From the NCBI GenBank assembly GCA_014799845.1, contig JAAVHF010000049.1, positions 1 to 60,767 on the forward strand: DNA of 60,767 bases. The letters run 5' to 3'. The translations under genes and the position numbers were made by a program. This DNA comes from Oscillibacter sp. GTDB taxonomy: Bacteria > Bacillota > Clostridia > Oscillospirales > Oscillospiraceae. How positions within the stretch are numbered: the first letter of the stretch is position 1; each line of letters opens with the position of its first letter. Of this stretch, positions 29,225 through 37,472 are shown in pieces. The notes beneath the pieces were generated by a model. It ran no database searches, was not told the DNA's origin, and was given only the letters and a program-made list of their open reading frames with translations.

Positions 29225-29757
29225 TGGAAGAACTATGTTACAGTGCTCTTGATCTTGCAGCAATAATCAGTAGCATGGGACTAGGCTGTCGAGCTACAGC
29301 TGACTTCTTGGAGCGGGTTTGGGAAGGAGAGCGACCTTTCCTTCAGAAAATATATCGGAAAAACAAACGGCAATTGATTTTGGATGTGAACTATTGGCTG
29401 ACCTATTTGAGTGATAAGCCTGCGATTGATGCAGAATTTCCGGTTATCCAGCAAGATGCTTTGACGTTGGGAAATGAGTTGCCAGCTGATGCTTACACCG
29501 ATGATTGTGAAGAACTTGATCTCTTTTTTAAAAATGTACGGTTGCGGATACTCTATAGCGATGGTAAGGACTATGTGAGAATCAAGCGGAGGACGCTGAT
29601 GGCACGATATGGCTATAAACGGCTGTCCGCAGCGTTAGTGGAGCATTTCGCCCGATGCACATATTTTTATCATTTGCAGCCATACGTGCGGAATTGGGTT
29701 GAGTGCCAAATTAAAAATGTCGGTATGGATGAAATGATAATATTTCGAATAATATAA
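29224..29757 (+). CDS. hypothetical partner protein of helicase-HNH
   Basis: 177 aa; start overlaps helicase stop (TAATG). Confidence 0.75.
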   Translation: MEELCYSALDLAAIISSMGLGCRATADFLERVWEGERPFLQKIYRKNKRQLILDVNYWLTYLSDKPAIDAEFPVIQQDALTLGNELPADAYTDDCEELDLFFKNVRLRILYSDGKDYVRIKRRTLMARYGYKRLSAALVEHFARCTYFYHLQPYVRNWVECQIKNVGMDEMIIFRII

Positions 29758-29782
29758 AATTTAACTGAATTGGAGAATGGTT

Positions 29783-30289
29783 ATGGAAAAATTTATCGAA
29801 AAACTCGATTCTTATAAGATATTAAATAATTTGTTGCCGGGTTTTATACTGGTATATCTATTTGAACTTTCGATGGGAATCATAATCACACAAGGTAAAG
29901 TAATTGAAAATTTGCTGATTTACTACTTTGTCGGTATGATTGTAAGCAGAATAGGTTCTGTCATTGTTGAACCTCTTTGCAAAAAAGTAAAGCTAGTAAA
30001 ATATGCGGACTATGGTGATTATGTAAGAGCAAGTAAAAAAGATAAGAAAATTGATGTTTTGTCTGAAACAAACAATATGTATAGAAGTATTTTAGCGGCA
30101 CTTTTAATCGTTCTAATCGCAAACATTGGAATAAGAATTCTGCCGGAAATTGTGTTCAATTATAGTAATTTTGTAGCAATAGTAATATTAGGTGCTCTTT
30201 TCTTTATTTCCTATCGAAAGCAAACAAACTACATAGCAAAGCGAGTTAGAAAAACGCTAGAAATGGAGGATGAAGATGAGCATAGTTAA
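29783..30289 (+). CDS. small multi-TM membrane protein
   Basis: hydrophobic segments LLPGFILVYLFELSMGIII, LLIYYFVGMIVSRIGSVIV, ILAALLIVLIANIGI, FVAIVILGALFFI; overlaps the downstream MBL start. Confidence 0.75.
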   Translation: MEKFIEKLDSYKILNNLLPGFILVYLFELSMGIIITQGKVIENLLIYYFVGMIVSRIGSVIVEPLCKKVKLVKYADYGDYVRASKKDKKIDVLSETNNMYRSILAALLIVLIANIGIRILPEIVFNYSNFVAIVILGALFFISYRKQTNYIAKRVRKTLEMEDEDEHS

Positions 30290-31160
30290 ATCTCTTTCAG
30301 TTGGAAACGGAGATATGTTTTATATAGTACATAATACTGACAGTTTTACCACTATTGATTGTTGTATGACGGATGAAAATAAAGAGTCAATAATGGATGA
30401 AATTGTTAAGGTTTCAAAGGGGAAGGGCATACAGAGGTTTATTTCAACACACCCGGATGATGACCATTTTCGTGGCATAGAGTATTATGATGAGCGCACT
30501 TCCATTATTAATTTTTATTGCGTTGAAAATGATGCTACAAAAACGGACGAAACAGTGTCCTTCAAAAAGTATAAGGAACTTAGAGACGGACCACACTCCT
30601 ATTTTGTGCGTAAAGGTTGCACTAGAAAATGGCTGAATCAGAAGAATGATGAAAGAAAAGGTGCTGGTTTGCATTTTTTGTGGCCGGATGTGGAGAATGC
30701 TGAGTATCAAGCAGAACTTGAACGTGCCAAAGCAGGCGAAAGCCCCAATAACATTTCTTTAATAGTCCAGTATAACTGTGAATTAAAATTTTTATGGCTT
30801 GGTGATCTTGAAACCGAATTTTTGGAACAGGTGAAGGATGAGATCGATTTTGAACAAGTTGATGTTGTTTTTGCTCCACATCATGGAAGGAAGAGTGGTA
30901 AAATACCGAAAGATATATTAGATGTCTTGAACCCGCAGATTGTGATAATTGGTGAGGCAAAATCAAAAAATCTGAACTACTATTCAGGTTACAATACTAT
31001 AACACAAAATTCTGCAGGAGACATTATATTTGAATGCATTGGAAAGAAAGTCCATATCTACGTAAGCAATCCAAACTATTCGGTCGACTTTTTAGAGGAT
31101 GTTTTGAAAGGTAAAGAAAAAAGTTGTGAAAATTATATTGGATCTTTTTCAAAACGATAA
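30276..31160 (+). CDS. MBL-fold (ComEC-type) metallohydrolase
   Basis: FISTHPDDDHFRGIE; FLWLGDLE; FAPHHGRKSG. Confidence 0.85.
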   Translation: MSIVKSLSVGNGDMFYIVHNTDSFTTIDCCMTDENKESIMDEIVKVSKGKGIQRFISTHPDDDHFRGIEYYDERTSIINFYCVENDATKTDETVSFKKYKELRDGPHSYFVRKGCTRKWLNQKNDERKGAGLHFLWPDVENAEYQAELERAKAGESPNNISLIVQYNCELKFLWLGDLETEFLEQVKDEIDFEQVDVVFAPHHGRKSGKIPKDILDVLNPQIVIIGEAKSKNLNYYSGYNTITQNSAGDIIFECIGKKVHIYVSNPNYSVDFLEDVLKGKEKSCENYIGSFSKR

Positions 31161-31499
31161 TGAAGGGCATTTCTTTATTAAGAGCAGGCATAGACGCCTC
31201 TATCCGTCCAGCAAAAGCCAATCAACAAATGGTGTTAATGTTTCTTAGATACCCACTTCACGACTCCTAAGGTCTTATCAAAGGATATCTTAGCATAAGG
31301 GAAAGGCTTGTTGTAGATCAACCAATCCATTTTGGCTAAAACAATGGACATTGATGGAATTGGTGGCGCATTTATGTATGTATTTTTATCATCTGTACTC
31401 ATATATGCAATAGCGGTTAAGAGTTCGTGTTGAAAATACAGAAATGACAAAATAACTACATTAATTATTTTTAGGTTAATATAAACGTGGGGGATATGC

Positions 31500-32711
31500 A
31501 TGTCAATATTACAAGTACTAAATGTGGGGCAGGGAGACAGCATGATATTACGTCCTGATGGTCAATGCTGCTTTAAAGATGAGACATTTGTTATTGATTT
31601 AGGTTCAGGTGGAAATGACATTACAAAATACATAAACAGCAAAGAAAAAGTAAATATTGTTTTAACACACCACGATACAGATCATTTTGGTGGATTCAAA
31701 TTTTTTGTTGGCATGACAAAGCAGATACAAAAAATTATAGTTCCTTTCCACCAAAATGAAATCACATTGATTGCCAAAAGTATTTTGAGTTTAAAAGGGA
31801 TAAAATCGTCGGAAGACTGTGGAGAGTTTATAGGATTTCTCGAAGGAATTGTGGGAAACCAACTATTATTAAGAAAATTTTCGGATGAATCAACCAATCA
31901 ACAGGTTTTATCGTTTGCATATGACGAGAGGGATTATTGTGCTCACATCACTTGCATGAATCCCCCAGTTTTGCTGGAGACTTATGATTGGTTAGGCGAA
32001 ATGGATGAGGTTGGCTTGTTTCGAATAATGCAAGAGATTTTTGAACCAGAATATGCAGAAGCCATGAGACGCTATGTTAGCGCTTCTGGTTCTGAACGAA
32101 TATGGAGATATATAGATTCACACGAAATAGATGATATATTTTTAAGAGAAGACTTGGAACTCAATCCAGAATTAGGACAACAAGGGGATATTCAGAGGAA
32201 TATTCAGAGAAACAAGGGGAATTTTGTTGTTAATTTCATAATGGAAAATTTGAAACTGTTTCGGGAATTTAATAACAAACCCATTAGAAAGAATTTGCAA
32301 AAAATCTATAATAATTATGTATCATGTACCCATGATGTATGTGTTGTGCTAAGAGCAAGATATCAGGGACGTATATTTTTGCTGACTGGAGACGCAAGTA
32401 AAAAAGTATTTTATAGACTATTGGAGGAGGGGAAAGATATAAGCGCAGACTATTTGAAAGTTCCGCATCATGGAAGCAGAGAAAATCTTGATGAACAAAT
32501 ATTGAAAGAAATAAACCCAAGGGTTGCAATTATTTCGCATAATAATCGGCGATTTGGGAAAGCAAAAGATTCCCACCCCAATTTGGAAGTTCTTTCACTT
32601 TTACAGAAACATCGCATTAAAATCCTGATAACAAATGATATCGTTAAAGATGGACTTACTTATATGCAAAAGGCAAATCATATGAACGATGCCAATGTAG
32701 ATATTATATAA
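31500..32711 (+). CDS. MBL-fold (ComEC C-terminal-like) metallohydrolase
   Basis: LNVGQGDSMIL; IVLTHHDTDHFGG; FLLTGDASK; VPHHGSRENL. Confidence 0.92.
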   Translation: MSILQVLNVGQGDSMILRPDGQCCFKDETFVIDLGSGGNDITKYINSKEKVNIVLTHHDTDHFGGFKFFVGMTKQIQKIIVPFHQNEITLIAKSILSLKGIKSSEDCGEFIGFLEGIVGNQLLLRKFSDESTNQQVLSFAYDERDYCAHITCMNPPVLLETYDWLGEMDEVGLFRIMQEIFEPEYAEAMRRYVSASGSERIWRYIDSHEIDDIFLREDLELNPELGQQGDIQRNIQRNKGNFVVNFIMENLKLFREFNNKPIRKNLQKIYNNYVSCTHDVCVVLRARYQGRIFLLTGDASKKVFYRLLEEGKDISADYLKVPHHGSRENLDEQILKEINPRVAIISHNNRRFGKAKDSHPNLEVLSLLQKHRIKILITNDIVKDGLTYMQKANHMNDANVDII

Positions 32712-32922
32712 GTCTAGCCGATATATTATGATATTACGGCAACACAGTGGCAACAAAAAATCAGATAGCCCAAACTATCTGGATAATGAAAGCAGTATAA
32801 ATAATCAGTGTCAAATCCCATAAGCAAAACTGCTTAGAATATATCTGACAGGAGCGAGTGGGAGTAGGTTTTATAGCAAAAAACTGCTTTTTATGATGAT
32901 TTTTAACTAAATTTAGAACTTT

Positions 32923-32968
32923 TCACCCGTTATGATGCGCTGTAAAAATGGCGCCTCGTAGCGGGTGA
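32923..32968. terminator. hairpin TCACCCGTTATGATGCGC...GCGCCTCGTAGCGGGTGA
   Basis: near-perfect stem; chromosomal side of the element right end. Confidence 0.65.
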
Positions 32969-33174
32969 TTTCGTGTCTTTATGTGTAACATCGCCGGAGG
33001 CTATGAGATATCTTGTGAGAATATCGTAAAGGCATAAACTTCATGACGGCCACTCTGACCACAATTTGTTCACTCGGTCAATTACCGTGGAGCCCGTCTG
33101 TCTTTCCGTTGCAATTTTCCGCCTCCTGTGCTATAGTAAAAAGGTACTTTTCCGGGAAAGACAGGAGAATACCT

Positions 33175-34755
33175 ATGGTTAAGGATAAAATGAATCATCT
33201 GGACGAAGAGGCCGTCCTGCTGCTGAATAAAGGAAAACGAGGATTCTTCCGCCTGATCTTTGGCCGTACTACGGTGGTCGTCCTTCTTCTGGTCATTCAG
33301 TTTGGCCTGCTTTTCCTTGGCTTCTACCGGCTCAGGGATTATTTTGTCTACGGCGGCTCCCTGCTGCTGAGCCTTGTCATGGCCCTCATCGTGGTCAACC
33401 GCCCCCGGGATCCCAATACCAAAATCACCTGGATCCTCCTGATTATGCTGGCCCCGGTCTTTGCCATTCCCTTTTACCTCTTTGTAGACAAAGAACTGGG
33501 CCACCGTCTGGTCCGGGCCCGCCTGGAGGAAATCAATCGGGAGACCGCCGGTCTCCTCCCCGCCCAGCCGGAAATCCACCGCAGCCTGGAGGAAACAGAC
33601 CCCGGCCTGGCCGGTCTGGCCTCCTACCTGGAGCGGACGGGAAACTTTCCCGCCTGGCAGCACTCCGGCACGGACTATTACCCCATCGGTGAAAAAGCTT
33701 TCGAAGCCATGCTGGCAGAGCTGGAAAGCGCCAAAAGCTTCATCTTTATGGAGTACTTTATCATCGACGAGGGCTACATGTGGGGCCGCATCCTCAAGGT
33801 CCTGGAGCAGAAGGCCCAGCAGGGCGTAGAGGTCTGCGTTCTCTACGACGGCACCTGCGCCCTCTACAAGCTGCCCTACCAATACCCCCGGCAGCTGGAA
33901 AAGCTTGGCATCCGCTGCCGCATGTACGCCCCGCTGCGCCCCCTGGTCTCCACCCACTACAACAACCGCGACCACCGGAAAATCCTGGTGGTGGACGGCC
34001 GCTGCGCCTTCACCGGCGGGATCAATCTGGCGGACGAATATATCAACCGCACCCATCCCCACGGCCACTGGAAGGACGTGGCCCTCCGTATCACCGGCGA
34101 GGCGGTCCGCACCTTCACGCTGATGTTCCTGCAAATGTGGAACACGGAGGACCGTGGGATGGAGGACTGCACCCGCTATCTGGCGGCATCGGCCCCGGTG
34201 GACGCCCCCGGCTGGATCATTCCATACGGAGACAGCCCTTTCAATGGGGACAATATCGGCGAGGCGGTCTATCTGGACATCCTTAACCGCGCCCAAAAAT
34301 ATGTCCACATTATGACGCCCTATCTGATCATCGACCATGAGATGGTCACGTCTCTGATCTTTGCCGCCAAGCGCGGCGTGGACGTGAAGCTGATGACGCC
34401 CGGCCGCCCGGACAAGAAAACCGTCTTCGCCCTGACCCGCTCCTACTACCGGGAATTGATCGAAGGCGGCGTCCAGATCTACGAATACACCCCCGGCTTT
34501 GTTCACGCCAAGACCTTCGTCAGCGACGATACCACCGCCGTCACCGGCAGCATCAACCTGGACTACCGCAGTCTGTACCTCCACTTTGAATGCGCGGCCC
34601 TGATGAGCCGCACCCCGGCGGTAGCGGCAATCGAGGCGGATTATCAGCAGACGCTGACCAAATGCAGAAAGGTCACCATCGAGGACTGCAAGCGGGACCG
34701 GCTCGGCCGCCGGCTCACCGGCTGGCTCCTGCGCCCTCTTGCGCCGCTGATGTAA
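33175..34755 (+). CDS. cls: cardiolipin synthase (PLD family)
   Basis: two HKD motifs: NNRDHRKILVVDGRCAFTGGINLADEY and GFVHAKTFVSDDTTAVTGSINLDYRS. Confidence 0.95.
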   Translation: MVKDKMNHLDEEAVLLLNKGKRGFFRLIFGRTTVVVLLLVIQFGLLFLGFYRLRDYFVYGGSLLLSLVMALIVVNRPRDPNTKITWILLIMLAPVFAIPFYLFVDKELGHRLVRARLEEINRETAGLLPAQPEIHRSLEETDPGLAGLASYLERTGNFPAWQHSGTDYYPIGEKAFEAMLAELESAKSFIFMEYFIIDEGYMWGRILKVLEQKAQQGVEVCVLYDGTCALYKLPYQYPRQLEKLGIRCRMYAPLRPLVSTHYNNRDHRKILVVDGRCAFTGGINLADEYINRTHPHGHWKDVALRITGEAVRTFTLMFLQMWNTEDRGMEDCTRYLAASAPVDAPGWIIPYGDSPFNGDNIGEAVYLDILNRAQKYVHIMTPYLIIDHEMVTSLIFAAKRGVDVKLMTPGRPDKKTVFALTRSYYRELIEGGVQIYEYTPGFVHAKTFVSDDTTAVTGSINLDYRSLYLHFECAALMSRTPAVAAIEADYQQTLTKCRKVTIEDCKRDRLGRRLTGWLLRPLAPLM

Positions 34756-34846
34756 AGCGCGCCTGCCGGGCGGCCCGAATTTCTGATTGTCACCGCCCCT
34801 ATTTTGTGCTACACTGAATACAAAAAATTCGAAAGGAGGCCCCGCC

Positions 34847-35956
34847 ATGAAGAGACGCATGCGCCGTTTCACCGCTTTCGCCATCGCCATGCTGCTGTTT
34901 GTCTGCCTGTTTCCCGGGCAGGGGCACGCCTCCGCCTCCGGCGTCTATTTTACCGCCGCCAATGAAAACCTGCTGGAGCTAAGCAATGATACCATGCCCT
35001 TCTACTCCAACGGCGTCCTCTATGTCTCCAGCCGCCTCTTCGAGGGGACGGATCTGGGCGTCTCCTACGCCCGCCACACCGCCCTGGGCCTGGCAACCCT
35101 CTACACCAGCACCAAGGACCTTCGTTTTGACCTGGCAGGCCAGGTGACCTACGACAAGCAGAACAACTTCTACAGCGGCTACGCCGTTGAGCGCAGCGGC
35201 ATCGTATTTTTCCCCCTGAAGCTGGTCTGCCAGTACTTCGATCTGACCTGGAGCTACAACGAGACGGACTTCGTCCCGCTCATCCGGGTAAAGAACGACA
35301 GCGTGGTCCTCAGCGACAAGGACTTCATTTACGCTGCCACCAGCCTCATGAGCGACTGGTACAACGAATACCGCCGCGGCCAGACAAGCCAGCCCAGCCG
35401 GCCCCCTTCCGTTCCCGATCCTCCCGTGATCTCCGACCCGCCCGTTCCCGTTCAGGCGGCGGAGGGACAGAAGGTGTATCTCCTTTTTGATGGCCGGGAC
35501 GCTCTGGAACTTCTCCCCGCTCTGGATGACATGCAGGTTACCTTCCTGCTGACGGCGGAGGATATGGACAATGGCGATCTGCTGCGGGCCATAGTGGCCG
35601 GAGGCCACGCTCCCGTCCTGCGCCTGACCGGCGAGACGGAGGAGGAGGCCGCTTCTCAGCTTCTCCGGGGCCAGGAGGCTCTGTGGCGGGCGGCCTGCGC
35701 CCGGCTGGAACTGGCCTGGGATGACAGCGAACAGGACCTGAGCGCCCTCATTGCGGAGGCGGGCTGCGTCCAGGTAAGCGCCGGGATCGAGCTGTCCGGA
35801 CAGACGGCCTCCGGGCTGCTGCGCACCATTGGCGGACACCGGGAGGACGTGGCCGTCCGGCTGGGCGGCAGCGAGTGTCTGACGGTCCTGCCGGAGGTAC
35901 TGGACGGCCTGCGGGAGGCCGGCTACCGCCTGAGCGTCTGGCGGCTGACCGCCTGA
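34847..35956 (+). CDS. exported protein with copper-amine-oxidase-N/stalk-like domain
   Basis: signal peptide RRFTAFAIAMLLFVCLFPGQGHASA; repeated stalk-like strands. Confidence 0.55.
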   Translation: MKRRMRRFTAFAIAMLLFVCLFPGQGHASASGVYFTAANENLLELSNDTMPFYSNGVLYVSSRLFEGTDLGVSYARHTALGLATLYTSTKDLRFDLAGQVTYDKQNNFYSGYAVERSGIVFFPLKLVCQYFDLTWSYNETDFVPLIRVKNDSVVLSDKDFIYAATSLMSDWYNEYRRGQTSQPSRPPSVPDPPVISDPPVPVQAAEGQKVYLLFDGRDALELLPALDDMQVTFLLTAEDMDNGDLLRAIVAGGHAPVLRLTGETEEEAASQLLRGQEALWRAACARLELAWDDSEQDLSALIAEAGCVQVSAGIELSGQTASGLLRTIGGHREDVAVRLGGSECLTVLPEVLDGLREAGYRLSVWRLTA

Positions 35957-36069
35957 GACTGTGTAATTTACAAAAAGTTCAAGAAAAAATCCCTTTTCCG
36001 GGTATAATGGGAATCAATATCATGGATAAGTCCCCATTCCGGCTAATTGTACGGGGACGGGAGGAAAAC

Positions 36070-36762
36070 ATGGCAAGAAAGATTCTGGTAGTAGAGGACG
36101 ACCACAATATTTCTGATCTGATCCGAATGTATCTGGACAAGGAAGGATTCGAGGTGCAGGCCGTTTTTGACGGCGGCAGCGCGGTAGAGACCTTCCGCAC
36201 CTGGCAGCCGGACATGGTGCTGCTGGATCTGATGCTGCCGGTAATGGACGGCTGGGCGGTATGCGGCAAGATCCGCGAGACCAGCCGCACGCCCATTATC
36301 ATGATTACGGCCAAGAGTGAAGTTTTTGACCGTATTCAGGGTCTGGAAATGGGCGCGGACGACTATATTGTAAAGCCCTTTGAAATGAAGGAGCTGATTG
36401 CCCGCATCAACGCGGTCCTCCGCCGTACGGAGATCCCGGAGGATACCCGCAAAAGGCTGGTATTTGATAAGTTGGAGATCAATCTGGATTCCTATGAGCT
36501 GACCGTCGACGGCAAAAAGGTGGATACGCCCCCCAAAGAACTGGAATTGCTGTATCATCTGGCATCTACGCCGAATCGCGTCTACACCCGGAACCAGCTT
36601 CTGGATGAGGTCTGGGGGTTTGACTATTTCGGCGACAGCCGGACGGTGGACGTTCATATCAAGCGGCTGCGCGAGAAGGTAGAAGATGTATCTGACCAAT
36701 GGGCGTTGAAAACCGTCTGGGGGGTAGGGTACAAGTTCGAGGTTGCGGCCAAGGCGAAATAA
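36070..36762 (+). CDS. OmpR-family response regulator
   Basis: KILVVEDDHNISDLIRMYLDKEGFEV; DMVLLDLMLPVMDG; C-terminal winged helix. Confidence 0.95.
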   Translation: MARKILVVEDDHNISDLIRMYLDKEGFEVQAVFDGGSAVETFRTWQPDMVLLDLMLPVMDGWAVCGKIRETSRTPIIMITAKSEVFDRIQGLEMGADDYIVKPFEMKELIARINAVLRRTEIPEDTRKRLVFDKLEINLDSYELTVDGKKVDTPPKELELLYHLASTPNRVYTRNQLLDEVWGFDYFGDSRTVDVHIKRLREKVEDVSDQWALKTVWGVGYKFEVAAKAK

Positions 36763-36794
36763 GCCGCCGCTGCGCGGCGGCCCTGCTGCCTGTC

Positions 36795-37456
36795 TTATTT
36801 TAGATTCGCCCCTCGCCGGGGCGGGGGCCTTCTTTTCGCTTGTGCGAAAAGAAGCAAAAGCACCCTCAAGGGGTCGGGACCCCTTGAGAATCCCCGAATG
36901 TGTCAGTTTGTTTTGCGCGGGTCCTGAAGTCTGCCCGGCCTGAACCGGACCGGCTCCCGTGTATGGGGCGAAGCGTCTATCCAAGGGCGTATCCGGCAGT
37001 CCCTACCGTTTTAACACGAGGGGAACTCCCGATAAGCACCCCGGGAGATCCCCGGTTTGAGACGGTAGGGTCTGCGTCAACGTCCTGAGACAGACGCAGG
37101 GCAGAAGAACCCGCACCGGAAGTCCGGTTTAGACCGGATGGACTACAGGACAAGCGCAAAAAACAAATTCCCCCGTAATAAGGTGTCACGCTCTGCGTGA
37201 CGCCCTAGATTGTGCAATGACCGCATCGAGCGGTCATGCACAATTAAATTCTGCACGGCCACTCGATGTGGCCGTTGCAGAATCCAAGGGATTCTTAAAC
37301 CGTAGGTTTAAGTGACTTTTTGCCTACTTTTTGTTCACACAAAAAGTAGGCGCAGGGTCCGGGGCCGCGCAGGTCCCGGGGTCTCGAATCGAAACCATGC
37401 AGAGCGGCCCGCAGGGCCGCAGAAGAATCTGCCGTGCCGCCGCGCAGCGGCGGCAA
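36795..37456. repeat. dispersed modular intergenic repeat, copy D (inverted arm ~36795-37020 and forward arm ~37050-37456)
   Basis: two opposed arms sharing core; forward arm carries three inserted hairpins (37184-37283). Confidence 0.85.
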
Positions 37457-37472
37457 AGAAGGAGTCTCAATA

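Larger units (their letters stand above)
20826..32865. mobile_element. integrative mobilizable element (~12.0 kb) integrated at the 3' end of guaA
   Basis: 11-bp direct repeat CGAGTGGGAGT at 20826-20836 and 32855-32865; encloses XRE repressor, HTH protein, tyrosine integrase, MobC-like, RepA-like, MobV relaxase and cargo; paired GGCAAC motifs at both ends. Confidence 0.9.

Noticed and set aside
31235-31543. 102-aa - strand ORF between the two MBL genes, considered as a transposase remnant
   Set aside because: No convincing transposase motif; overlaps the start of the second MBL gene; unsupported.
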